NCBI GenBank assembly: GCA_965223735.1
Contig: OZ245010.1
Span: forward strand, 496,001 to 560,000
Direction of reading: 5' to 3'
Length of the DNA stretch: 64,000 bases
DNA from: CAYFZO01 sp965223735
GTDB lineage: Bacteria > Pseudomonadota > Gammaproteobacteria > Poriferisulfidales > Oxydemutatoraceae
In this document: piece by piece, positions 34,627 to 42,639 of the stretch
Numbering within the stretch: position 1 is the first letter of the stretch
Layout of the letters: each line of letters starts with the position of its first letter
Program-made: the position numbers and the translations under genes
The notes under the pieces: model-generated
The model's input: the letters and a program-made list of their open reading frames with translations, nothing else
Told to the model about the DNA's origin: nothing
The model's database searches: none

Positions 34627-36018
34627 TCACGTTGAGTTCCCGCCCGGCAGCGCACCAAACAACTCAAACATCGGCGACACCTTGTCCAGGCTTTCCTGAT
34701 ATTCGCTTTCCCCCTCGGAGTCTGCGACCAGGCCGCCACCGGCGAAAAATGACAGCCGTCCGTCGCGATGCACCGCCGTGCGGATCGCAATGTTCAGGTC
34801 CATGTCGCCGTGGCGGCTGATGTAGCCGATCGCGCCGCAATATACGCCACGCCGGTGGGGTTCGAGCTCCTCGATGATCTCCATTGAGCGCAGCTTGGGC
34901 GCGCCCGTGATGGAACCGCCCGGGAAGCATCCCTTCAGCAGGTCGAGCACGTCTTTTCCCTCTTCCAGATCGCCTTCAATCGTACTGACCAGGTGGTGAA
35001 CGTTGGCGAAACTCTCGACGTCAAACAGATGGCTGACCTTGATTGAACCCGTGCGGCAACTTTTGCTCATGTCATTGCGCAGAAGATCGACGATCATCAG
35101 GTTTTCCGCACGGTCCTTACCGCTATTGCGCAAGTTTTCAATCTCCGCAAGATCCTCGCCGGGGTCCGCACGGCGCGGGCGCGTCCCCTTGATCGGCCTG
35201 CTTTCGACGTGTCCCGCGCGCGCGTGCAAAAACCGTTCAGGTGAAAAACTCAGCACTTGAAAGTCGCCGAAATCAAGATATGCCGAAAAAGGCGCGGGGT
35301 TGATCTCGCGCAGGCGGCGGTAGGCGCTCCACAGATCACCTTCAACCGCGACTGAAAATTTCAGCGACAGATTGACCTGATAGCAGTCGCCGTTGCGGAT
35401 GTATCTGCGGACGCGCTCAAATTTTTCCAGATATTCGCGCTTGCTCATATTCATACGCACCGCGCCGCGGGTCCTGAAGGCGCGCGCCGCCTGCCCGCCG
35501 CCCGCCTCGAGCATCGCGCCGACGCGCTCAAACACCTTGTCGTCCGTCCGCACGCCGCGCAACCCGAGCAAATTGGCCTGACGCGCGTCGTGATCGACGA
35601 CCACCGCCCAATCGTAAATGCCGAGCATCAACTCGGGCAGACACTCCTCGTCCGCGGCAATCTCAGGCAAAGTCTCAATCCGCCGCCCGAGATCGTATCC
35701 GAAATACCCGATTGCGCCGGTCAGGAACGGGTAGTTTTCAAATACCTCCAGCGGCTCGATACAACGGCGCACGACCTCAAACGGATCCTCGTCCCGCTCC
35801 ACCCGCACTCCTGCCGCATCGCACACTTCAGTGACACCGTCGCGGCTACTGATCCACGTCCGCGGCAGCGCCGCCAGCACGTCAAAGCGGCCACGTTCAT
35901 TACGGGGACGACCGCTGTCCAGAAACACCGCCCCCCGCAAACCCGTGATGCAGTCGAACAGTTCGGCACTGTCCGGCGTATAGGGCAATGGCTTGACGAA
36001 CAGACGATCCATCGGCAT
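34627..36018 (-). CDS. pabB: Aminodeoxychorismate synthase component I
   Basis: The 463-residue chorismate-binding enzyme makes aminodeoxychorismate, the precursor of p-aminobenzoate. The motif ESRPIKGTRPR (about residue 270) has the catalytic lysine that marks PabB rather than anthranilate synthase; GDCYQVNLS and FPGGSITGAPKLRSMEIIEELE are also typical. pABA feeds folate and is also the aromatic substrate of beta-RFAP synthase in H4MPT synthesis. Its place six bases after the mfnF-like gene in the H4MPT block suggests that it serves the methanopterin branch. Confidence 0.92.
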   Translation of the reverse strand: MPMDRLFVKPLPYTPDSAELFDCITGLRGAVFLDSGRPRNERGRFDVLAALPRTWISSRDGVTEVCDAAGVRVERDEDPFEVVRRCIEPLEVFENYPFLTGAIGYFGYDLGRRIETLPEIAADEECLPELMLGIYDWAVVVDHDARQANLLGLRGVRTDDKVFERVGAMLEAGGGQAARAFRTRGAVRMNMSKREYLEKFERVRRYIRNGDCYQVNLSLKFSVAVEGDLWSAYRRLREINPAPFSAYLDFGDFQVLSFSPERFLHARAGHVESRPIKGTRPRRADPGEDLAEIENLRNSGKDRAENLMIVDLLRNDMSKSCRTGSIKVSHLFDVESFANVHHLVSTIEGDLEEGKDVLDLLKGCFPGGSITGAPKLRSMEIIEELEPHRRGVYCGAIGYISRHGDMDLNIAIRTAVHRDGRLSFFAGGGLVADSEGESEYQESLDKVSPMFELFGALPGGNST

Positions 36019-36024
36019 CCCTCG

Positions 36025-37062
36025 TTATCGGCAGGCGTGGGCAACCAGCGAAGCGAGACTTACGGCGCTCGCGCAATCCCCTGCAAGGCGTGCGTCATCG
36101 GCGCGCACCGCGCCGAACAGATCGCCGAAATCAACGTAGGAATGGCCAGTGCGACGCGCCAGATCCCGCGCCAGAAACCACCCGACGCCGGCGCCGACCA
36201 CCGACGCGCCGGCATCGACGCGCCCCGCATCACAAACGGCATAGTACGCGCTTTCAATCTTGCGCATCTGACATTCAGCCAGAGCCTGCGCCGGCGCCGT
36301 CCAGGCGCCTGCATCGTCGCCGTCGCAACCAAACATTCTCGCCAGCCGTCTCGCACTCGCCGACAGCGTCTTGCTGGCGCCGTCGCAGGCGGGATATTGA
36401 TCGGCGCTTTCCGGAAGGCGCCCGAGCACCCGGTAAACATCGGCGGCGGTTGCAAACAGTTCCGCCACCAACGGCAGTGATTTGCCGCCACACGACACTA
36501 CCTCAGCCAGCGCCATGACCGGCGTACGCACGACACCGGTATAAACCAACTCGCCGCTGCACAGGCGTTGATGATCGCTGCGGGCCGGGGTGACGGCGCC
36601 GCCCGGAGCGAACGGCACGATGTCGGTCGTGGTGCTGCCGATATCAACCAGCACCCCCGCACCAAGCTGTCTGCCGAGCCAGGCCGCCGTCGCGTGCCAG
36701 TTGGCCGAGGCAGTCTGTTCGGCACACTGCACCGCGCCGCCGGCGTCAACAAACCCTGAATCACCCGCGTACACCTTGAACGGCTTTTGCAAATACCGCG
36801 TCACCGCGCCGAGGATCTTTTCAACGCCTTCCCTGCGGTTGGTAAAGCAGTCGGCTAATTCACCCGTCATCGTGACGGCGTGCTCAGTCCGCACACCGGC
36901 ACCCAGCACCGCCTCACTGTGGCGCCACGCCCGATCGAGCGCGTCGAAACCGCGCCACAGAGGGCACGGCGACTGCACCACGGCGAACAACTCGCCGCCG
37001 CTGACGCGCGCCGCTTTCAGGTGCGCGCCGCCGATGTCCCAACCGACGCAGTCGCCTGTCAC
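36025..37062 (-). CDS. Hydantoinase/oxoprolinase-fold protein, MfnF-like
   Basis: The 345-residue protein starts at GTG 37062 (VTGDCVGWDIGGAHLKAARV), overlapping the preceding ATP-grasp gene by four bases. It has an actin/Hsp70-like ATPase fold with phosphate loops GWDIGGAHLK and VDIGSTTTDIVPF, and the late VGAGVGWFLARDLA. In methanogens MfnF joins aminomethylfuran phosphate to glutamyl-tyramine; methylotrophs have homologues of unproven function in the H4MPT and methanofuran set. The arrangement mfnD-like, mfnF-like, pabB forms a minus-strand operon. Confidence 0.8.
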   Translation of the reverse strand: MTGDCVGWDIGGAHLKAARVSGGELFAVVQSPCPLWRGFDALDRAWRHSEAVLGAGVRTEHAVTMTGELADCFTNRREGVEKILGAVTRYLQKPFKVYAGDSGFVDAGGAVQCAEQTASANWHATAAWLGRQLGAGVLVDIGSTTTDIVPFAPGGAVTPARSDHQRLCSGELVYTGVVRTPVMALAEVVSCGGKSLPLVAELFATAADVYRVLGRLPESADQYPACDGASKTLSASARRLARMFGCDGDDAGAWTAPAQALAECQMRKIESAYYAVCDAGRVDAGASVVGAGVGWFLARDLARRTGHSYVDFGDLFGAVRADDARLAGDCASAVSLASLVAHACR

Positions 37063-38051
37063 AACACCACCCTGACCGCAGCAGCGGAGCCCGCGTTCAA
37101 ACGCGGCACCGGCAACCAGGTCAACAAGCCGATCACACAGGCGGCGGGATTGACGCCGAGCGAGCGGTGCAGACCGACATACGATGTCGTCAGCCGCGGG
37201 TTTATCTCGATGATACACACGTCGCCGTCGCGCACGACGCAATCGACGCCGACGTACCCCGCCAAACCGGGTATCGCCTGCCTGAGCCGCCCCGCCATCT
37301 GATCGAGATCATGCACCCCGTTCTGCAGTCCGTTCACCACACAGGCTTTCAGCAAAAATCCGCCGTCGCGGCACTCGACCTCTTGCACGTTGACGCCGGC
37401 GAGCCGGTAATCGTCGCCGCCGTACAGAATACTCAGACTCACAGCTTTGCCCTCAATGTACGGTTGCACCACGTCGCCGGCACGCACCATGTCGCGCGCA
37501 CGCGCCGCGCCGGCGACACGCACGTTTTCACAACCGACGCCGTCGTCGGGCTTCAGTACCACCCGGTCCGCCCCGTTCACCCGGCCAAACCAGCGCTCGT
37601 CGGCGTTCCACGTTTCGACGCACGGCAAACCCGCCCGCCTGAGCGCATCCGCCGTCAGGCGCTTGCTCGCCGCACAACGCACCGCTTCGGCGGAACTGTT
37701 CAGCAACAGGCAATCGCTTTGCTCGCATAGCCCGCACAGCGCCGCCAGCGTACCGCCGGTTTCCGGGGCGATCGGCCAGAATGCGTCCGCGGTCCCGAGC
37801 AATTCCCGCAACCGTAATTCCCAATCGTCGCCGGCAGCCACGTCATGCACTTCAACCCCGGAAAACGTCGGCGGCGGCAGGCGCCGGTCGCGCGTCGTCG
37901 TCACCCGCACCCCGGCGATGCCGCTGAGATCGCGTGCGAGCGCGTGCAGCATCAGGTCGCCCTCCCTGCACAGCGCCTCCGGCAGGCTGCCGTGCGGACG
38001 CTTCGAGCACAAGCCGCCACCGGTAAAATACTCGGCGATCAGGACGTTCAA
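37059..38051 (-). CDS. ATP-grasp ligase, MfnD-like (tyramine/glutamate ligase type)
   Basis: The 330-residue ATP-grasp enzyme has an N-terminal pre-ATP-grasp part (MNVLIAEYFTGGG) and ATP-binding elements VVLKPDDGVGCENVRV (about residue 165), VVQPYIEGKAVSLSILYG (about 193) and the magnesium-binding CIIEINPRLTTSYVGL near 275. In methanogens the related MfnD adds glutamate to tyramine for methanofuran. Its coupling (GTGA overlap) to an MfnF-like gene supports a part in building a methanofuran analogue with a polyglutamate tail. Only 22 bases separate its start from that of the divergent HisA-like gene. Confidence 0.78.
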   Translation of the reverse strand: MNVLIAEYFTGGGLCSKRPHGSLPEALCREGDLMLHALARDLSGIAGVRVTTTRDRRLPPPTFSGVEVHDVAAGDDWELRLRELLGTADAFWPIAPETGGTLAALCGLCEQSDCLLLNSSAEAVRCAASKRLTADALRRAGLPCVETWNADERWFGRVNGADRVVLKPDDGVGCENVRVAGAARARDMVRAGDVVQPYIEGKAVSLSILYGGDDYRLAGVNVQEVECRDGGFLLKACVVNGLQNGVHDLDQMAGRLRQAIPGLAGYVGVDCVVRDGDVCIIEINPRLTTSYVGLHRSLGVNPAACVIGLLTWLPVPRLNAGSAAAVRVVL

Positions 38052-38073
38052 GCAAAATCCGGGCAGTCAAACA

Positions 38074-38760
38074 TTGAAACTCATCCCCGCGCTGGACCTC
38101 AAAGGCGGCCTCGTCGTGCGCGCTATAGGCGACGACCGGCAATTTTACCAGCCGCTCGACAACGCGCGCTTTCCGTCGCCGCAACCCGCCGACGTCGCCC
38201 GCCGGCTGTCCGGACAATTTGAATGCACGACATTCTACATCGCCGATCTCGATGCGATTACCGGCGACGGCGACAATGCAGCACAGATACGCAGCCTTAC
38301 CCGCGAATTCCCCGGTCTCGACCTGTGGCTCGATTGCGGCGTCAGGAACCGGGCGGACTTCGAGCGACTGCGGCGAACTCACGCGACAGCGACCATCATC
38401 GTCGCGACCGAAACCCTGTCCGACGCGCGGTTGCCAAGCGTGTTGCGTTCGGCGCGGGAGCCTTTCACGCTGTCGCTTGATTTCGGCGCCGACGGCCTGC
38501 TCGGCGACGACACTCTGCTCGAACGCACCCGCGACTGGCCCGACACGGTCATCGCGCTATCGCTGGCCGCGGTCGGCAGCGCCGGCGGCCCCGACCTCAA
38601 AACCATCTCGGCGTTGCGCAAGAGATGCAAGGACCGGCGCCTGATCGCAGGCGGCGGCATACGCGGTGAACAGGATCTCGTGCAACTCAAGCGCGCCGGC
38701 GCCGACGCCGCTCTCGTCGCCAACGCGCTGTACACGGGCACCATTCGCCGGTGCCGCTGA
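38074..38760 (+). CDS. HisA/HisF-related TIM-barrel protein of the H4MPT gene set
   Basis: The 228-residue protein from TTG 38074 (LKLIPALDLKGGLVVRAIGD) looks like HisA, with the phosphate-binding end LIAGGGIRGEQDL and ADAALVANALYTG. It lacks the pattern expected of a true histidine enzyme in several places, for example FYIADLDAITGDGDN, and lies outside any his operon. HisA-like proteins recur in methylotroph H4MPT clusters with unknown function. No ATG or GTG fits the conserved N-terminus, so TTG is the likely start. Its stop converges with the pterin-synthase-like gene 17 bases away. Confidence 0.8.
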   Translation: MKLIPALDLKGGLVVRAIGDDRQFYQPLDNARFPSPQPADVARRLSGQFECTTFYIADLDAITGDGDNAAQIRSLTREFPGLDLWLDCGVRNRADFERLRRTHATATIIVATETLSDARLPSVLRSAREPFTLSLDFGADGLLGDDTLLERTRDWPDTVIALSLAAVGSAGGPDLKTISALRKRCKDRRLIAGGGIRGEQDLVQLKRAGADAALVANALYTGTIRRCR

Positions 38761-38776
38761 CGGCATCGGTGGCCGC

Positions 38777-40009
38777 TCAATCGCCGACGATCGTCAGACG
38801 CGGCGCGACGCGCTCTTCGGACAGAAAACGGCGCAAAGTTGAACGGCCAAGCGCCGCCGATTCAAAATGCGAACCGGTCAGCCGCTCGAATTCCTGCATC
38901 TCGTCGAGTGCGGGACCCTGAAAGCAGCAGTAGGACTGCACCGTCTCATACGTCTGGAGTTCGTGCAGGTTCGGCAGATATTCGATCAGCCGCCGCCAGA
39001 TGAATAGATTGATCAACTCAGTGCTCGAACGCCATCCCAAACTAGTGTCGGATAGATTCAAATGCTTATGGTCGAGTTTCTCGATGACTTCGCGCTGCAC
39101 GATCGCTTTCAGGTAGCCGTAGTCCACCACAAACCCGGTGTAAGGATCGATCCGATCTTTCACCTTGACCACGAGGTTATAGCGCCCGCCGTGCAAATTC
39201 GCGCATTTTCCGGGATGGTCGGTAATGAAATGCGCCGAGTCAAAAACCAGTTCCTTGGCGACCAGCGCCCGCGGCGCGTCAAGATAGAAGCGCTCGTACG
39301 CGCACGGGATGCGCGACAACTGCGGACGCAGCGCGCCCAACAGCGTCTGTGTATCCGCCGTCGTCAGAGTCCGCAGATAAGCGCCTTTGCCTGAAACCGG
39401 CACCAGCGCCTTCATATCAACCTCAAATTCAGCCTTCAGCCGCTGCATGAACGCAACCGGCAGGCTTCGATCCGACAGATGCAAAAAAACATGGTCGCCG
39501 TACAGGTCGGAATGCAACGCGATCGCAGTCGCCGTAAACAGCAGGAACTCCGACACGGACAATTTTTCGACCGTCGCCGGTCCGGGCTCGGGCAGATTGC
39601 CCCGCAGCACCTTCAGATGATTGGACGCGGTCACGCGGTGTGCCTGCGGGGTGAACCGATAACTTTGCAGAAAACGAAACCCGTAATCCTGCAGGGATTG
39701 CGCCAGCCACAGCAGTTGGTCGAGACGACGCACCTCACCAGAAATCACGCACAGCGGCGAACGTTCCTCAAGCAACCCGACGGCACGTACCGCCGCCAGC
39801 ACCGTTTGCGCTTTACGCGGGACCCGCGCCGCGCACTTCGGGTAATCCGACGCCGGCGGCTCCTGATTCAGCAACTCCCGCGGCACCACGATATCGAGCG
39901 GCACGCCGTGGCGTATCGCGTATTCCTGCAACGTCAGGCCGCAGCACGCGGCGAGATGATCATTGTCGAGCCGCGCGAGTTGCGCGTTACATTCGAGGCA
40001 TGTATTCAT
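38777..40009 (-). CDS. Multi-domain protein with C-terminal 6-pyruvoyl-tetrahydropterin synthase-like domain
   Basis: The 410-residue protein has three parts. Residues 1-45 form a zinc-finger-like segment (CLECNAQL, then HLAACCGLTLQEYAIRHG) of the kind found in MucR and some phage proteins. Residues 75-245 are of uncertain type; the stretch from EFLLFTATAIALHSDLYGDH to LKAEFEVDM faintly recalls a LAGLIDADG fold. Residues 250-345 resemble 6-PTPS/QueD: FDSAHF, CANLHGGRYNL and a late DHKHLNL. The usual HGH zinc pair reads HGG here, so one ligand is missing or supplied elsewhere. Its place among H4MPT genes suggests a role in pterin synthesis, but the reaction is open. Confidence 0.72.
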   Translation of the reverse strand: MNTCLECNAQLARLDNDHLAACCGLTLQEYAIRHGVPLDIVVPRELLNQEPPASDYPKCAARVPRKAQTVLAAVRAVGLLEERSPLCVISGEVRRLDQLLWLAQSLQDYGFRFLQSYRFTPQAHRVTASNHLKVLRGNLPEPGPATVEKLSVSEFLLFTATAIALHSDLYGDHVFLHLSDRSLPVAFMQRLKAEFEVDMKALVPVSGKGAYLRTLTTADTQTLLGALRPQLSRIPCAYERFYLDAPRALVAKELVFDSAHFITDHPGKCANLHGGRYNLVVKVKDRIDPYTGFVVDYGYLKAIVQREVIEKLDHKHLNLSDTSLGWRSSTELINLFIWRRLIEYLPNLHELQTYETVQSYCCFQGPALDEMQEFERLTGSHFESAALGRSTLRRFLSEERVAPRLTIVGD

Positions 40010-40184
40010 AAATAGACTTGACTTATATGCCGTCTCTAATTAATAGGGAATTATATATTTTACACCCCACCAAAGCGTTTCGGGTCATACCAATGACAAC
40101 CCGCGCATGAACCGCGACAGGTGCCGTTGCCTTCAATCTGCGCCCGCCGGCGCACCCCGCGCGCCGCGGCCGGACACGGCGCAT

Positions 40185-40213
40185 AAAAAAGCCCCGGCGC
40201 GGGGCCGGGGCTT
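40185..40213 (-). terminator. Intrinsic terminator after fae
   Basis: On the minus strand AGCCCCGGC pairs with GCCGGGGCT (nine base pairs, small loop) followed by TTTTTT, 22 bases past the fae stop. A strong terminator suits a gene expected to be very highly expressed. Confidence 0.93.
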
Positions 40214-40234
40214 ATCAAAACGGCAACGGGAAAA

Positions 40235-40762
40235 TCAGAATCCTTTGAAGGGATGATCCACGCTGTCTCTTTTTTCGGTAGCTTCGGCCACCGTCGGCAC
40301 ACCGTTGACGGCGTTTGCAATTGCCATCTTCGTTGCCTTGTAATTGTTCTCGTAAATAGCTTCATCGCTTTCGGCGTCCCAATGAATGAACACGCCCACG
40401 CAGATATACACGTTTTCGGCTTCGCCTTGAGAAATGACACCTTCGGCGACGCTGTCCTGAACGGCTTTAGCGACTGACGCCTGTGCCGGGCCGAACATCT
40501 GCACCGCCTGCTTTGCACCCTTGATGGTCACTTTGTTGAACAGCATCGTGTTGGGTTTACAAGGCAGATTCGGCGCAATCACGGCCAGCAAAGAAGTGAA
40601 CCCGTCTTTGTTATTGACGAGGCCGCTGCAGAAAGCGGTCTCGACGGCGGAGCCACGCGGCCCGATCAGCAGGTCAATGTGAGCGATTTCCGCCATTGTT
40701 CCGGACGGATCGTTGTCATTGACCAAGGCTTCCCCCACCATTACTTTATCTATTGCCATCAT
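40235..40762 (-). CDS. fae: Formaldehyde-activating enzyme
   Basis: The 175-residue enzyme condenses formaldehyde with H4MPT to methylene-H4MPT, the entry step of the pathway. It shows the family core AEIAHIDLLIGPRGSAVE with the catalytic histidine, followed by NNKDGFTSLLAVIAPNL, KVTIKGAKQAVQMFGPAQ and VYICVGVFIHW. Compared with the usual Fae there are about six extra residues (DPSGTM) just before the catalytic segment. The ATG at 40762 is followed at once by a second ATG; AGGAGAAA precedes them. The CitG-like gene lies 47 bases upstream; a strong terminator follows. Confidence 0.96.
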   Translation of the reverse strand: MMAIDKVMVGEALVNDNDPSGTMAEIAHIDLLIGPRGSAVETAFCSGLVNNKDGFTSLLAVIAPNLPCKPNTMLFNKVTIKGAKQAVQMFGPAQASVAKAVQDSVAEGVISQGEAENVYICVGVFIHWDAESDEAIYENNYKATKMAIANAVNGVPTVAEATEKRDSVDHPFKGF

Positions 40763-40809
40763 TTTCTCCTGTAAGTATTGACATTGTTTGTTAACAAACC
40801 GAGCTTTGC

Positions 40810-41712
40810 TCAAACATCCTTTTCCGGCAGCGGTTTCCCTCCCGCGTGGTGCAAAGCCCCTAAACCGGCGATAAAGAGGCCGGCTATGACCAGATCAGCC
40901 GTCGTACCTGGATTGACGCCATCCCGTTTCAGGCGTCGATCAAACTCAAGCAACTGCGGCTCAAATTGCTCGGGCCTTTCGACACCGGCAAAAAGCCCGG
41001 ATAACGACACCGACTCCACGCTGATCTTCCGCGCCTCGTCCGCCCCGTGTTTGCGAGCAATCAGACTGTCCGGGTATCTGCCGAGCAATGTCAGATAAAC
41101 ACCGACGGCAGGCCAGTCAGTATAGCCCCATCTCGCCTGAAACTCAAGCAGGCAGGGCACCACCTCATCAAATAAGAGGCGGTAACCGTCAGCGTATTGC
41201 GCCGCGATCAGGTCGCGTTCACGCGCCAGCGCCATCGCGTCGCGCAGACTGATCGCGGGCTCGTCCGCCAGATCAGCCGTGTTCGTCCGCCCCATGCCGC
41301 CGGGTCGCGCCGCGCGAATAGCACGGTAGGCCAGCACCGCGTCGTTCACCGTCGTGCGTTCAAGCACGGCGGCCACCGCACGCCGAAGATCCCGGCCACC
41401 GGTCGCATCAAACGCCGCCTGTATCAGCGGCGCACACAATAAGATAATACCGAGGTTGGTGTTGCAATCGACCACCGTCCGCGTCGCCGTGACAGCGCCC
41501 AATATCCGCTCACCCAACGCGATCCGCGGATGACACAACGCGGGCGCACAAGCCCGCGCACTGCGCATGAAATCGTCGGCGCACATGCCCTGTGCAGAAC
41601 CATGCAGGCCGACGCTGCCCGGCTTGAGCGCGCGCACGTCGGCCTCGCAGACCTCGATGAACAACGCCTCGATCGCGGCGGGCGATATCGTCGTCGATGC
41701 TACTTTTGTCAA
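40810..41712 (-). CDS. CitG-like protein (triphosphoribosyl-dephospho-CoA synthase family) of the H4MPT gene set
   Basis: The protein of about 300 residues matches the CitG/MdcB family, with the motif VDCNTNLGIILLCAPL near residue 85 and ADLVIAGLFIAGLG near the end. True CitG makes the prosthetic-group precursor of citrate lyase, but no citrate or malonate decarboxylase genes are near, while CitG-like genes recur next to fae, mch and mtdB in H4MPT methylotrophs. A phosphoribosyl- or ribosyl-transfer step in cofactor synthesis is an attractive guess. I place the start at TTG 41712, which overlaps the stop of the preceding gene as TTGA. Confidence 0.82.
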   Translation of the reverse strand: MTKVASTTISPAAIEALFIEVCEADVRALKPGSVGLHGSAQGMCADDFMRSARACAPALCHPRIALGERILGAVTATRTVVDCNTNLGIILLCAPLIQAAFDATGGRDLRRAVAAVLERTTVNDAVLAYRAIRAARPGGMGRTNTADLADEPAISLRDAMALARERDLIAAQYADGYRLLFDEVVPCLLEFQARWGYTDWPAVGVYLTLLGRYPDSLIARKHGADEARKISVESVSLSGLFAGVERPEQFEPQLLEFDRRLKRDGVNPGTTADLVIAGLFIAGLGALHHAGGKPLPEKDV

Positions 41713-42617
41713 GGGGTCTCCGCAATGTCCAGGCGGCAAAGAAAATCGGCGACCAGCACGCCCGCTATGTCAACGTCGGTGACACCTTGCAGACCTTTCC
41801 ATGCAGGAATGCTGTTCACTTCAGCCACCCATAAAGCGCCGTCGGAGTCCTTCATAATATCAACGCCGGCGTACGCCATGCCGATCGCCTCAACCGCGGC
41901 GATGGCAAGACGCTGCATTTCCTGATCCGGTTCGACCGCGCGGCATTCGCTGCCTTGCGCCACGTTGTTGATCCAGTGCTGCCCGACACGCTCCATCGCC
42001 GCCACTGTACGCCCTCCGACGACAAACAGTCGCCAGTCGTGCCAGATACCGCCTTCGCCGTCGATAAAATCCTGCAGGTAATAAATACCGTCCTCCGGCA
42101 ATTCGGGCATCAGTTCGCCGGGCGCAGCCAACTGAAGCCCTTTGCCCTGGGAGCCGAACACCGGCTTGACGATCACGCGCCGCCCTGCACGCACCACCTC
42201 GTCGAGCCGCTGCAACGCGCGGGCACGGTCGCCGCCCGCCCAGGTGGCGGGCGTCGGAAGGCCCGCGCGTTTGAGCAGGAAACTGGTCATCACCTTATCC
42301 ACACTGCGCTCGATCGCGCGCGCGTCGTTATAGACCGATACACCGAGATGCTCCATCGCGTGCAACACGTCGAGATAAAACACCACCTGCTCAAGCGACC
42401 CACCGGGCACACCACGCACGAACACGCCGTCGGGCATCGCACCGTCAAAACCGGGAATCAGCCAGGCGCCGGGGTCGGAATGCGTCGAAAACTCGCAGTC
42501 GGGCAACGCCACGACCCGCGCCTCGCAACCCTTGCGCGTGAAGGCTTCGACCATCCTGCTCGTATGCCAGCCGACGTTGTCCGCGATCAAGGCGATCCTG
42601 ACCGCTTTCGTGATCAT
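41709..42617 (-). CDS. RimK-type ATP-grasp ligase, candidate H4MPT glutamate ligase (MptN-like)
   Basis: The 302-residue protein is a RimK-family alpha-glutamate ligase: IVKPVFGSQGKGLQLA (ATP loop, about residue 148), YYLQDFIDGEGG, WHDWRLFVVGGRTVAAMERV, and the magnesium site YAGVDIMKDSDGALWVAEVN. The archaeal relative MptN adds glutamate to tetrahydromethanopterin to form tetrahydrosarcinapterin. In this cluster it lies between mch and the CitG-like gene, overlapping the latter, so it probably modifies the pterin or furan cofactor; the acceptor cannot be told from sequence. Confidence 0.8.
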   Translation of the reverse strand: MITKAVRIALIADNVGWHTSRMVEAFTRKGCEARVVALPDCEFSTHSDPGAWLIPGFDGAMPDGVFVRGVPGGSLEQVVFYLDVLHAMEHLGVSVYNDARAIERSVDKVMTSFLLKRAGLPTPATWAGGDRARALQRLDEVVRAGRRVIVKPVFGSQGKGLQLAAPGELMPELPEDGIYYLQDFIDGEGGIWHDWRLFVVGGRTVAAMERVGQHWINNVAQGSECRAVEPDQEMQRLAIAAVEAIGMAYAGVDIMKDSDGALWVAEVNSIPAWKGLQGVTDVDIAGVLVADFLCRLDIAETP

Positions 42618-42639
42618 GGTTTACAGCCTCTTGCGGAGA

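Noticed and set aside
38074..38760. True histidine-biosynthesis hisA
   Set aside because: No his genes nearby, sequence departs from HisA in conserved places, and HisA-like proteins are a known part of H4MPT clusters.
40810..41712. Citrate lyase accessory gene citG
   Set aside because: No citrate or malonate lyase subunits are present; operon context is C1 metabolism.
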